Assembly: GCF_017591435.1 (NCBI RefSeq)
Contig: NC_059295.1
Coordinates: 42,216,282-42,280,281 of the forward strand
Direction: 5' to 3'
DNA from: Portunus trituberculatus
Taxonomy: Eukaryota; Arthropoda; Malacostraca; Decapoda; Portunidae
Length of the DNA stretch: 64,000 nt
Under the pieces are notes generated by a model. The model was not told the DNA's origin. It worked only from the letters and a program-made list of their open reading frames with translations, and ran no database searches. A program made the translations under genes and the position numbers. Positions 1 through 10,756 of the stretch are shown here, piece after piece; position 1 is the first letter of the stretch, and each line of letters opens with the position of its first letter.

Positions 1-137
1 GGAGATGGAGTAGAACTAGAGAAAGTAAAAAAGGATAAGGACTTAGGAGTGATGATGGAAGAAAACAATCAACCGGTAAGCCATATTGATAGAATTTTAG
101 AGAAACATATAATTTGCTAAGGAATATTGGAGTAGCT
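1..137 (+). mobile_element. LINE-B copy 1, upstream fragment (CR1/L2-like reverse transcriptase)
   Basis: The + strand reads a stretch containing KDKDLGVMMEENNQPVSHID, which matches the EEKDLGVIIQENLSP block after the catalytic core in the better-preserved copies at 23930 and 38670. The reading ends with ...NLLRNIGVA and resumes at 3261 as FHYMDKEMMKK, so the element is split by the LINE at 138-3260. The window edge cuts off everything upstream. The clade name (CR1/L2-like) is inference from the wording of the RT C-terminal region. Confidence 0.8.
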
Positions 138-3100
138 GGAGTAGGCAGTAGTCACCTGCCGCCCGGTGGAATACTCCAGGAGAGGTACTTACGGGGATGT
201 AGGCAGTGCTGCAGACTGAGTGATTCCCCGTGTCCTCTCTTCCCGGTTCCCTTTGTGGTCTCATTTATACAATTGAGCAGCTGCAGCCTGCCCTCTAAAG
301 ACAACTTCTACTACTTCCTACACTACACTACAACACCTTACACTTTTACACTCTCTTCAAATCAAAATTTAATAATGGCTTCACCACGCCCTGCCTCGGA
401 GTCCCCCTCTGGGGAGGGGACCATAAATGTCCCCAGGTCGGACTGCCCTCTGCTGTCGACCTTGGGTGTCTTGACACTTCATCTAATACTTTCACTATCA
501 ATTTCTGCAACATTCGTGGCCTTCGTTCTAATTTTCAATCTGTGGAACACCACCTCTCCTCTACTAAACCTCATCTTCTCTTCCTAACTGAAACACAGTT
601 GTCTGTGACTACTGACAGCAGCCCTTTTCTGTTCCCTCCTACTTGCTCTATCCTCATTTTCAATCCAAAGCTGGATGTTGCGCATACGTGCGTAACGACA
701 CCACTTGCTCTCGTGCCCACAATCTTGAATCTTCAGAATTTTCTACCATCTGGCTAAGACTTCAATGTCACTCTCTAACTAAATTCATCTGTGCTGTATA
801 CCTCTCACCTAATTCCTCTGACTATGTAAAATTCTTTGACTATTTGACTTCCAAGGTGGAGCACATCTTATCTCACTTTCCTTTTGCTGAGATCTCCATT
901 TTAGGGATTTCAATGTTCACCACCAGCTTTGGCTTTCATCTTCTTTCACTGACCAACCTGGTGAACAAACCTTCAACTTTGCTATCCTTCATGACCTAGA
1001 GCAGCTAGTGCAGTTCCCTACCCGTATTCCTGACCGCCTTGGAGACACGCCCAACATTCTTGATCTTTTCCTAACCTCCAACCCTTCTGCTTACTCTGTT
1101 AAACTTTCCTCTCCGTTGGGCTCCTCCGACCACAATCTAATTTCCGTTACCTGTTCTATCACTCCAGTGCAGCCTCAGGACCCGCCTAAGCGGAGGTGCT
1201 TCTGGCATTTTAACTCTGCTAAGTGGGAGGAACTAAGGCAGTACTATTCTGATTTCCTTGGGATGATTATTGTTTTCATGTCAGAGATCCTTCTCTTTGT
1301 GCCGAGCGCATAACAGAGGTGATTATCTCTGGCATGGAGCTATACATTCCTCATACTTTCTCTAACCCTAAAGCTAAAAAGCCTTGGTTTAACTCTGCTT
1401 GTTCTCGTGCTGTCAATGATAGAGAGGCGGCTCACAAACGGTTCCGTAGCCATCCAACTGCTGAAACTCATGCCCTATATATTTCTGCCCGTAATCATGC
1501 CAAATCTATTCTCCAACTTACTAAAACTCTTTCATCAATAGAAAATGTCAAAGTCTTTCCAATTCTAACTCCTCTCGAGATTTCTGGCATCTAGCCAATA
1601 ATATCTCTAACAACTTTACTTCTTCGTCTTTCCCTCCTTTACTTCATCCAGATGGCTCTACAGCTGTCTCTTCTTTTTCTAAAGCTGAACTCTTCGCTCA
1701 AACCTTTGCTACCAACTCAACTTTGGATGATTCTGGGCATATTCCTCCTACTCCTCCACCCTCTGACTACTTCATCCCTAAAATTAAAATTCTTTATAAA
1801 GACGTTTTCCTGGCCCTCTCTGGCCTTGATTCTCGGAAGGCTTACGGTCCGGATGGAGTCCCTCCTGTTGTTCTCAAAACTGTGCTTCCGAACTCGCTCA
1901 CTGCCTGGTCAAACTCTTTCATCTGTGTCTCTCTACTTCTATTTATCCTTCTTGCTGGAAGTTTGCTCACATTCAACCTGTCCCTAAAAAAGGTGACCAC
2001 TCCAATCCTTCTAACTACCGCCCTATAGCTTTGATTTCCTGCCTTTCTAAAGCCTTTGAGTCTATCCTTAATAGGAAGATAATGAGGCATCTATCAGCTC
2101 ACAACCTTCTCTCTGATTGCCAGTATGGTTTCCGTAAAGGCAGATCTACTGGTGATCTTCTTACTTTCCTAACTGAATCTTGGTCATCCTCTTTAGGGAC
2201 TTCGGTGAAACCTTTGCTGTCGGCCTTGACATATCGAAAGCCTTCGATAGAGTCTGGCACAAATCTTTAATTTCTAAACTACCCTCCTACGGATTCTATC
2301 CTCTCTGTACCTTCATCTCCAGTTTCCTTTCCGATCGTTCTATTGCTGCTGTAGTAGACGGTCACTGTTCTTCCCTAAAACTATCAACAGTGGTGTTCCA
2401 CAGGGTTCTGTCCTATCACCCACTCTCTTTCTATTATTCATCAATGATCTCCTAAATCTGACTCAATGCCCTATCCACTCCTATGCTGATGATACCACCT
2501 TGCATTATTCAACAGCGTTCAACAGACGCCCAACCCAACAACAATTAAATGACTCAAGGCGAGATGCTATAGGACGCCTAACTTCTGATCTTTCACTTGT
2601 TTCTGATTGGGGCAGAGAAAACCTGGTTTTGTTCAATGCCTCAAAAACTCAATTTCTACAACTATCTACTCGACATAACCTTCCAGACAACTATCCTCTC
2701 TTCTTCAATAACACTCAACTTCCCCTCTCCTCTACACAGCTTTACTAAACAAGGTGGAATCTAAAGCTTTTCGTCTTATCAACTCTTCTCCTCTAACTGA
2801 CTGTCTTGATTCTTTAAGTCACCGCCGCAATGTTGCATCTTTATCTGTCTTCTACCGCTGTTTTCATGCTGTCTGCTCTTCTGAACTTGCTAACTGCATG
2901 CCTTCCCCCCTCCTGCGGCCTCGCTGCACAAGACTCTCTACTTCTTCTCATCCCTATTCTGTCCATCTTCCTAATGCAAGAGTTAACCAGTATCTTCACT
3001 CCTTCATTCCCTACACTGGTAAACTCTGGAACTCTCTACCTGTGTCTGTATTTCCACCTGCCTATGACTTAAACTCTTTCAAAAGAGGAGTGTCAAGACA

Positions 3101-3260
3101 CCTCTTACGTTAACTGGACCCTCCTTTTAGATTTTTTGTTTTTCTCTTCTCCTACTTTCCTCTTAACAGGGCCTGGCAACCAGCGGATTTTTTTTTTTCC
3201 AACACTTTGTTTTCCCTTGGCCAGTGCCCTTGTAATGTAAAAAAAAAAAAAAAAAAAAAA
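138..3260 (+). mobile_element. LINE-A copy 1: non-LTR retrotransposon (Jockey/CR1-group), nearly full length, frameshifted
   Basis: A non-LTR retrotransposon inserted into LINE-B. After a roughly 230 bp 5' region comes an AP-endonuclease domain (FCNIRGLRSNFQSVEHHL near 503-560; SDHNLIS near 1130), then RT motifs: GPDGVPP near 1848, a QYGFRKGRSTGDLL block near 2122, DISKAFDRVWH near 2228 and the catalytic YADD at 2482-2493. The C-terminal RT/thumb follows and the element ends in poly(A) at 3240-3260. The frame breaks many times, so it is dead, although YADD survives. The 5' end is set by the point where the LINE-B reading breaks; the target duplication is at most a few bases. Related copies lie at 33185-33793 (minus) and 52091-54654 (plus). 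Confidence 0.88.
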
Positions 3261-3802
3261 GCATTTCACTACATGGACAAAGAAATGATGAAGAAATTGA
3301 TAAGTACTATAATAAGACCCAGATTGGAATATGCACGAGTAGTGTGGACCCCTCATAAAAAGAAACACATAAGAAAGTTGGAGAGACTACAAAAAATGGC
3401 TACAAGAATGGTTCCAGAATTTGAAGGGATGACATATGAGGAGAGACTAAAGGCTATGGATCTGCCAACCCTGGAACAAAGAAGAGAGAGAGGAGATCTG
3501 ATACAAGTTTATAAATTGACCAATGGAATGGACCAAGTGGATAATGAGAAACTGATCCTGAGAGAAGAATATGACATTGGAAGCACAAGATCGTATAGTA
3601 AAAAGCTGAGAAAAGGAAGATGTCTGAGAGATGTTAAAAAATATAGTTTCCCACAAAGATGTATTGAGACGTGGAACAGTTTAAATGAAGAAGTAGTGTC
3701 TGCAACGAGTGTGCATACTTTTAAAGTAAGGTTGGATAAGTGTAGATATGGAGACGGGGCCACACGAGCATAAAGCCCAGGCCCTGTAAAACTACAACTA
3801 GG
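3261..3802 (+). mobile_element. LINE-B copy 1, RT C-terminal region and 3' tail
   Basis: Resumes the LINE-B reading: MDKEMMKKLISTIIRPRLEY, then a 'yeeRLkamdLPTLEqRReRGDLI' type block, then the terminal region ending GDGATRA* at 3773. This is the region after the catalytic core of CR1/L2-type RTs, about 170 residues and intact here. The 3' UTR ends in ACTACAACTAGGTAAATA, the tail shared by all LINE-B copies in the window and normally followed by (AC)n. Here the tail is cut at GGTAAA by the TIR element at 3807 and resumes as TACACACACAC at 6592. Confidence 0.85.
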
Positions 3803-4082
3803 TAAATAGCTAGGCGGATATATGACTAAATTGTTCATTTTGGGTTAAAAGCATGACATTTGGCAGAAAGTTAGGCTAGGCCTATATGATGATTTTCAGA
3901 TATGGGGCCATCATGAACTCTGCCCAGGAGGCGAATGGCAGCCATTTTCCAATATGGCCGCCAGTAAAATGTACATAACCTAATTCAGGGTAATTTTGTC
4001 AGCATAACGTGTTTAAAAGTGGATTAAATGCTTTCAGATTAATAAGATATTTATTATGACGTTCTGAGGGTAACTACATATT

Positions 4083-4118
4083 TGACCTATGATGACCTAT
4101 GATGACCTTGGTTGACCT
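4083..4118. repeat. Left subterminal TGACCT array, 10-bp phased
   Basis: TGACCT occurs at 4083, 4093, 4103 and 4113, four copies exactly 10 bp apart, just inside the left TIR of the 3807-6587 element. One turn of DNA per repeat suggests a protein binding array. Confidence 0.75.
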
Positions 4119-4516
4119 TAAAATGACAATTTTTGCGAAAATAGGGGGAAATACCCCTTTTTTACCCAAAACATCATATTTTTTCGGATTTTTGTCCTCG
4201 GTAAGTTTTATTACCATAGTATCGCTCGGTCGAGTCAATCTCCGACCGTCATCAGGCGGTTGCTGACCCTGAGAAAGGCCTAATAATATGTTGAATATGG
4301 ACAACCTACTTCAAAAAATACGTAAACAAAGCTGAACCGTTACGCGAACTTGAGCCCTATATGTAGGTAATACATAGTGGTACACAATACACTCGTACAA
4401 TACACTCAATACACAAAGAGTGGGGTACAAAATGTCATTACTACACAAACTATACACTGACGGTCCAGTACCGTACACACCCGAGCCTCAGCCGATAGCC
4501 CCAGTGAGTGTCACTG

Positions 4517-6028
4517 TTAGTTTTCACAGTCACCTCCACACTGGCAGAGAGCAGTACACCTCAAGGCCGCCTTGTTGCACTTGCAGTGACCTCTGCAACC
4601 TTTTCTGCAGCCACAGCACAGCAGCTCTCGAGAGGAGATGCTGGCCTCAGGAAGGGTAGTCCACAGTGGCTTCCAGTCTGGTGGCTCTGTCCAACCCCAG
4701 TCTCCTGGAGATGGAAGGGCAGGAGCGGCAGTAAAGGCTTGCCCCCCAGATGTGGCCAGCCTGGTAGACTGCCCTCTTGGCATGCTGCACCAGTGCAGCT
4801 CTCGTTGGCGGCAGCGATTCCATTGGCATGCCCCGCTTGGTGAAGAGATGCTGGCGCACTTCGTCAATGCTGTCCAGGTCACTGGTGCGGTCATACAGGA
4901 AGACTGTGAAGTGCTCCAGCATGGTCATAGCTTCATCATCTATCTCTCCAGGAGCATCGCACAGGAGACCAAACGTGGCTGTTACATCATCAAAGGCATT
5001 CCAGGTCTGCCATGCTAGCTTCTTCCTCTTCTGGTGAAGGATGAGACGACATCACACCCTGTGTAAGCATGGAACATAGGTAGAGCAGTGGCTCTTTCAG
5101 GACCAATGCGAGATGCTATTTCGTCGGCAGGTATGTATTTGAAGTTCTGGCCAGTCCCAAAAGCAATCCACAGGTGCTTTAAGTGTAGCCTTGGCACTGC
5201 AGCGACTGACAGGACCACCACATCGGTATCAACTGTACGCAGGACAATCTTCTGGCATCCTTGTCGGACAGCATCAGCAGTGTGCAGCAGCATTCTTGTG
5301 TCGGCTTCTTCCTGAGTACAGGGCTCAGTGCTGCAGTGATGCTTTCATCTGGTGGATTGCAAAGAACACCATCACCTAGGGTGGCAACAAGCTGCTTTCC
5401 ATCTGGTCGGTGCTGCATTTTCATTGTGCATCTAGCCAGGAATGTGAACAGTTCCTGCTTGTTTGCATCAAGTCTCAGAAACTGCTGCCAGTTGCCAGGT
5501 AAGTTGTTGTTCCTTGAACCCGGCGTCTGATCCCTTTCCGCGGCGCTTTCTGGTTTCAGACTTCAAGCTGTTCTCAAGGTACTGGTCCCACACTATATCC
5601 ACCCTGTCTGCTCGCTCCAGCTGCTTTTCAATGTAAGGCAAGAAGACTTTGTCTGCATAGTCATTGAATGTTGTGCAAACAACTGGCTTCAGCATGTTCA
5701 CAAGCGCAGCACCATCGAGGATGATCGCATCAGAATCGGGAGCATCAATGCTACACTCAACACTGCTAGTGAGGCAGTCAAGAAGATCTGACTTCTTGCC
5801 CTGGCGTAACTTGCCATCCTGAGACAGAGACGGTGGGCACCTCTGATTTTCGTGTCTGAAGAATTCATTTAGATCACCGTCTCGTGATTGACACGCAATG
5901 TACAGTCGCGAAAATAGTGAGCAGTCACTCTTAAGAGACTGTAACTTGGACGTGGACTGAATAGGGTTAATGGAGCAAAATTCTAGCATTTTGGGGTTCA
6001 AAATTTTTTTATGACCACAAAAATTCAT
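4517..6028 (-). pseudogene. FEN/XPG-like nuclease protein with Cys-rich (CXC-like) C-terminus, frameshifted
   Basis: Minus-strand coding remnant in several frames. In order: DGAALVNMLKP; ADKVFLPYIEKQLE and RVDIVWDQYLENSLK with a basic stretch RKRRGKG; GDGVLCNPP; EEADTRMLLHTADAV; IVLRTVDTDVVVLSV; a block with LWIAFGTGQ and YIPADEIA; HAYTGCDVVSSF; and a C-terminus with CGCRKGCRGHCKCNK and CTALCQCGGDC, ending at a stop near 4517. The spaced acidic motifs (D-G, E-E-A-D, D-T-D, G-C-D) look like the FEN1/XPG/PIN-like nuclease layout, and the Cys pattern like a CXC domain. Similar proteins are common and unnamed in invertebrate genomes. Function as a transposase is inference. At least three frameshifts break it. 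The start is not certain; 6028 is the first ATG of the N-terminal frame. Confidence 0.7.
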
Positions 6029-6079
6029 TTTTGAACTTCTGATATTAAAATCTGGATTTATTTCGTATATTTTTCAATT

Positions 6080-6122
6080 TGACCTGACATGACCTAAGAT
6101 GACCTTTACCTGACATTGACCT
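6080..6122. repeat. Right subterminal TGACCT array
   Basis: TGACCT at 6080, 6090, 6100 and 6117, with a near-copy TGACAT at 6111. It lies inside the right end of the same TIR element and is on the same strand as the left array, so it is not part of the inverted repeat. Confidence 0.7.
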
Positions 6123-6601
6123 CATAAATAGATAAACTGATGTAAAGTTAATCTCCATGTCAAATATCAATCGCCTTGGGCGAAAAATGGGCTAGTTATA
6201 AAAGCTACAGCTGAGTTACCTACGAAATAGTCGATTTGTGACAAAATTTTGACTTTTGACACGTTATAAGTCCCACATTTTTGACCAATTTCAATGTTAT
6301 TTTTTTTTGTTAGAAGCCCTATGAATTCTTCTTAGGATGTGGGTTTGGTTTTTGCTCCCTGTTTTTTGGTTTTGGAACAGTCCTCGAAAAACCGTAGGGA
6401 GGGGGCATATAATATTCTACTGGCGGCCATATTGGAAAATGGCTGCCATTCGCTTCCTGGGCAGAATTCATGATGGCCCCATATCTGAAAATCTTCATAA
6501 GGGTCTAGACTAACTTTGTGCCAAATGCCATGCTTTTAACCCAAAGTGAACAATTCGGCCATTTTTTGTCATATATCCGCCTAGCTATAAATACACACAC
6601 A

Positions 6602-6692
6602 CCGCTTAGTGTAGTGGTTATCACACTTGGCTCACAATTGAGAGGGCCCGGGTTCGAGTTCTAGGAATGGGTGAGGCAAATGGGCAAGCCTC
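6602..6692 (+). mobile_element. tRNA-derived SINE copy 1, 5' head
   Basis: The head looks like a tRNA gene: box A TAGTGTAGTGG at 6607-6617, an anticodon-arm-like segment with CTCACAA (CAC, valine-like) and box B GGTTCGAGTTC at 6651-6661. It then reads GAGGCAAATGGGCAAGCCTC, the start of the SINE body. It begins directly after the (AC)n tail of LINE-B copy 1. The body resumes at 9054 after two inserted elements. It is a SINE promoter rather than a functional tRNA gene: the stems do not pair properly and the body is repeated elsewhere in the window. Confidence 0.8.
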
Positions 6693-6696
6693 TTAA

Positions 6697-7882
6697 GGTG
6701 GAAATTCGTTAATTTGGTCAAAAAAATTGAAAAATTGGAAACTTGGTACTTGGGTTCGTCTCTGGAGAGGGAAGCCATGGCCGAAGTTGCCAGGCACATA
6801 ACGCACTGCTTACCTGGTAATGGCGGGTTTAAAGGGCCGGCCCTTTCAATACCCAAGCATGCATACGCCTTTTTCTTCTAGTCTTTGTTTTGCTTGTATT
6901 TATTTTTTTTTGAGCTGTTTTATTTATTTTTGCGTGATGTACGATAGTTTAGTATCAGGCAGTGAGGGTGAGGAAGACGCTACTCCCTCAGTACCAATCG
7001 ATACAGCCTTAGGAAGTGCGCGTGCAGCCTACCTGTTGATCGATTTTACACGTGTTGGTTCCCAAATTGTGACAATGTTGACATGTAAGGCCATGATGTA
7101 ACATGGCATGAAACTATCTAAACAGCCACTACCAGCCTCCAAGCAGTTGTCAAGGGATTATGTAAGTACATATCTGAGTTTGGTACATATTGGAGTGAGT
7201 TATTTTTTTTTTTTTATACCATGTGGGCTTTTCACGGGAATTTATGGGCTAAAGGATACTTTTAGGGTACCTCCTATCTTAAAGCCCACCTGCTAGGAAA
7301 CCGTTGCCCGAGTGAGGAAGCGAGTTATGTGGGGTTTTGAAGATGTTCACAGAAAATGCGTTTTCTCGACTTTCAGTTTTTCAGCATATACTGTTGAATA
7401 ACTTTTTCAGTAATTGGTCAATTTCAAAAATTTTGCAGCAAAATGATCAACAACCTCATCTTAACAAATGCCAGCATGATAATGCATGAACTCACTCAAA
7501 TAAATTTACAACAGGCTTATAAACTCAAATTTTTGATGAAAAAAAAAAGGTAACAATTTGGCGTGTAATGAAATTGTTATAACATAGGTTATGTGTATGC
7601 CGATGCTAACATTTATTTGTTGTTATGTATATTATATGTGGTTAAGAGGAAATTGCCACACTGTTATTAGTTTTGATTTTATAATGGTATTTTGAATTAT
7701 TTTCTTATCGCCGAAAAAATATTTATTGCAAAAAAACTACGCCACATTTGTGTACCAAATTAACACTGAAGACGTACACCATAAACGTACACCTTGTGTA
7801 TAAATATTATTGAATTCGGTGAAAAAATAGCAATGGGAGAGCCAAAAAACCGATATTGATATCGAGTCATCGAATTACCACC
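6697..7882. mobile_element. TTAA-flanked DNA element E1 in the SINE
   Basis: 1.19 kb between two TTAA sites (6693-6696 and 7883-7886). Its ends are inverted: GGTGGAAATTCG on the left, and the complement of the right end reads GGTGGTAATTCG. TTAA duplication is typical of piggyBac and Kolobok elements. The short ORF at 6820-7101 has no similarity I recognise. The interior is AT-rich and noncoding, so this is probably a nonautonomous element. Confidence 0.65.
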
Positions 7883-7886
7883 TTAA

Positions 7887-9053
7887 GGAGACCATCCGGT
7901 TAAGTTTTCAAAAAATTGAAAATAAGGAAGTATGTGAGTAGTTTTTTTTTCACTGATAGATGATTATTACAAGATGTTAGTTTAGTAGTTACAAGCGAAT
8001 CAAACCATAAATAACTGCATGAAAAAAAAAAAAACTCAATTTTTCTTAAATAACATTTTTCCTATTAACTTTGTCACCGGAGAGCAGATTTCAATTTTGC
8101 TGGTACTTATAGAAAGTATGTTATATAACAAAACTTTCCATCTCATAGAATTTTGAATTTTTTTATTTTGATGGCCATTATGATTGCTTTTTTTTTTTTA
8201 TTAAAAAAAAATTTTTTCTTTTTAATTACATTGTGGCACAAAATAAATTTTTCAAAATTCTATGAGATAGAAATGAAGCAGCTTCGTTGGGCTTCAAAAT
8301 GATACCTCAAAATTGAAAGCCCGTTGAGAAATGTGGGAGAAGATATAATTTGAATGATAAAAAAGTGAAAACTGAGAAAAAGACAAAAACCCAGAGATGT
8401 CATTTTCATCCTCTATGACACTGTACATTTATTTGGGTTGAATATTTCATGCTCATACACCACCATGTACATCATATATGTTTTTAGGCAGGTTTAGAAT
8501 ATGGCACCTGGTCCCCCCTACAATGACTGTATGTATTAGTTGCTCGAAGGCGAGGGTGTCTCCCATCAGTGCATGGTTGGCACAACTTGTAATTTCCTCT
8601 TGCACTGTTTGTTTAGACATTGTAAGGCAAAAAAAGCAGGCAAAATAGGCTGGATTGTGGCTTGCAAGATGTGACACAACGGGCGAGATACTCAATATAT
8701 CCTCCTCCCGTCGCAGTCACATGGATACTGAAATGGAAGGGGAGAGGTGTGTTCCTGTGTACGCCATAGTACTGAGTTGCCAGCGCCTGCCATTCCTTAC
8801 CAAAGAAACCACTTTTCATGGCTTTTTCTGTGCTTATCATCATTTGTGGTACAGCGAGGTGGGGAGGGGAATTCCAGGGCTGCGTTGGGTGGGGCAGGGG
8901 CTCTTTAAAGTTTAAATACCCCAAGTAGCTTAGCGTATTTCCCCAAAATACTCCATCACTATGTTGCCATTTGTTTGGGGATGCTCTGGTGGTGTTTTGG
9001 GGATTTTTGGTATTTTTCAGATTTTTTGGTACTATGGCCAACGGACGGTCCCC
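7887..9053. mobile_element. TTAA-flanked DNA element E2, adjoining E1
   Basis: 1.17 kb between TTAA sites at 7883-7886 and 9054-9057. Left end GGAGACCATCCG, right end complement GGGGACCGTCCG, so the termini are inverted repeats of each other. The interior has a hairpin-forming pair (CATCTCATAGAATTTTGAA near 8140 against TTCAAAATTCTATGAGATAG near 8253). A minus-strand ORF at 8613-9041 is not recognisable. Removing E1 and E2 together restores SINE sequence across one TTAA. Confidence 0.62.
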
Positions 9054-9244
9054 TTAATGTGTAGCCCCTGTTCACCTAGCAGTAAATTGGTACAGGATTT
9101 AACTCGAGGGGTTGTGGCCTCGCTTTCCTGGTGTGTAGAGTGTATGTTGTGGTCCCAGTCCTACCCGAAGATCGGTCTCTGAGCTCTGAGCTTGCTCCAT
9201 AATGGGGAAGACTGGCTGGGTGACCAGCAGACGACCATAGTGAA

Positions 9245-9308
<64 letters not shown>
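9054..9308 (+). mobile_element. SINE copy 1, 3' body and (AC)n tail
   Basis: The body runs from TTAATGTGTAGCCCCTGTTC to GACCATAGTGAAT and is followed by (AC)n at 9246-9308. It matches the bodies at 10788-11006, 20348-20516 and 39640-39854. In the 39587 copy the same TTAATGTGTGG follows GGGCAAGTC directly, which shows that 6697-9053 is inserted here. Confidence 0.8.
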
Positions 9309-9310
<2 letters not shown>

Positions 9311-9366
9311 AATAACACTGTGCTCTACAAAGTAACATTTATCTTTGTCATGGAAACTCATGTTTT

Positions 9367-9370
<4 letters not shown>

Positions 9371-9451
<81 letters not shown>
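9371..9451 (+). repeat. (CT)n microsatellite
   Basis: About 40 perfect CT units, 180 bp upstream of the first visible TFIIE-beta exon. Region 9309-9627 holds nothing else except the pyrimidine-rich run before the acceptor at 9627. Confidence 0.95.
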
Positions 9452-9457
<6 letters not shown>

Positions 9458-9627
9458 AGTGCTGTAAAACTTAGTACTAATCCTGTGGCATCATTAACAT
9501 ATGGAATAGGTTTGGTGTTTATCAACAACTAAGTACGAGTAACACATATGTATTTGTTCTGTGGTTTCTGTGGATTTCTATTTTTTATTCTGTTTGTCTC
9601 ATCATTGTTTGTATTTCTCTGTTTCAG

Positions 9628-9717
9628 ATTAGAAGTCAAAAAGAGGCCCCAAATACCACCACCTCCTGAGCCTCAGAAGAAGAAGGTTCCTAAGTCCCTT
9701 GCATCAGACCCCAATGC
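9628..9717 (+). CDS. GTF2E2: TFIIE-beta (GTF2E2), N-terminal linker exon
   Basis: First visible exon of the beta subunit of general transcription factor IIE, which works with TFIIE-alpha in the RNA polymerase II preinitiation complex to recruit TFIIH and help open the promoter. It is bounded by a pyrimidine-rich acceptor ending TTTCAG (9627) and donor GC|GTAAGA (9718). The frame reads LEVKKRPQIPPPPEPQKKK, then KSLASDPNA, similar in composition to the VEKKS-plus-proline/lysine linker of insect TFIIE-beta. The exon enters with one base completing a codon and leaves with two bases (GC), which the next exon completes with A. The exon with the initiating Met was not found and is probably upstream. 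Recognition rests mainly on the later exons. Confidence 0.8.
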
Positions 9718-10756
9718 GTAAGAATTAGAAGTAGAGCTGTTTGGACACTTTTGGATGTCAATTTCTTTTTCTGTGATCAGTCTTCCTCAAGACTTGATTT
9801 CCACACCTTTTGTGATCTACAGATTTGCAGTTTACTTTCATTTTCAAGATGTTTAACTTGCTGAGCTAATCATTCTGATTATTATATTTTTAAAGTTTTG
9901 TTTTTGTACAGCACGATCCATAATTCAACTGATCACATTACTTGCTGAGGCTTTCTGTCCAGAGTTGAAATGTTCTTTTACTCTCCTACTGGGCTACCTC
10001 TGACATAAGAACATAATAATAGTATAAGAAAATAAGGGAATCTGCAGGTAGCCAGACATTGCACTTTATCTATAAAACATATTTTCTTATAATTCTGCTT
10101 AAATTTATCTTATCTTATGAAGCTTCATATTGACTTGGCACCCCCCTTCTGATAACTGAGTATTCTTGTCATCATCAGTTCTGTTTGAGAACCAATTTCT
10201 TCCTATCTCCCATTTTAAATCTAACTTTATCAAGCTTGAACCCAGTTTTTCTTCTATCATGATTTCTAATTCAAATGATTTTCTTTACATTATCCTTGTA
10301 TTTTTTCTTCTATCATAATTTCTAATTCAAACAAGTTTCTCTATCATCTTTGCTATATTCTTTACAATCCTTAAATCCCTATGTTAAATCCTTTCTTAAT
10401 CTACTTCTTTTCTTATGTAATGTGAACATTGTTGAGATAGTTATATGGACAGTTGAGTAGTGAGTTGAGTTGAGTAGTCTCAGATCGACCCATGAATACT
10501 TTTAATACTATAGCAATTTGACAAAAAAGTCTTCTTCAGAGAGATATGGTACAACACAATCCTCATGGCTCCCAGGTAGAAAGCTATCACCACTCCTGAA
10601 TTGGGCCTGTTGTTATTGTTGGAAAGCAAGTGTATGAAGTCATCCTTCTTATTAGGTTTTCTATACACAAAATTTCACACACTGGCCATTATACTTGAGA
10701 TCCAAGAAGATATATAGTGCCAAGTTCCTGGAGGAGGAGCTCAACATATAACCATT

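Larger units (their letters stand above)
3807..6587. mobile_element. TIR DNA element encoding a FEN/XPG-like nuclease protein (Academ-like?)
   Basis: A 2.78 kb element with long terminal inverted repeats: 3807-3966 matches the reverse complement of 6418-6587 with few differences. The ends read TAGCTAGGCGG...CCGCCTAGCTA. The 4 bp TAAA occurs on both sides (3803-3806 and 6588-6591), and removing the element restores the LINE-B tail GGTAAATACACAC exactly. That fixes both boundaries and shows transposition with a 4 bp duplication. The only coding remnant is the minus-strand protein at 4517-6028. Academ elements are known for 3-4 bp duplications and, in some lineages, XPG nuclease domains; assignment to that superfamily is my inference and untested. 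Confidence 0.85.

Noticed and set aside
114..587. 157-aa ORF as a gene
   Set aside because: It starts in LINE-B and crosses the insertion junction into the LINE-A 5' region in the wrong frame.
4083..4118. Nuclear receptor response element
   Set aside because: TGACCT is the half-site complement, but it lies inside a transposon with matching arrays at both ends; an element-borne binding site is the simpler reading.
6602..6692. Functional tRNA-Val (CAC) gene
   Set aside because: Boxes A and B are present but the acceptor and T stems do not pair and the body continues into a repeated SINE; it is a tRNA-derived SINE head.
1..9600. First exon of TFIIE-beta (initiator Met and the conserved RER..FKKRA start)
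   Set aside because: I looked for it and found only transposon sequence; it is probably upstream of the window.
9628..9717. Alternative start of this exon after ATTAG at 9632
   Set aside because: That acceptor gives a frame unlike TFIIE-beta and does not fit the phase of the next exon.
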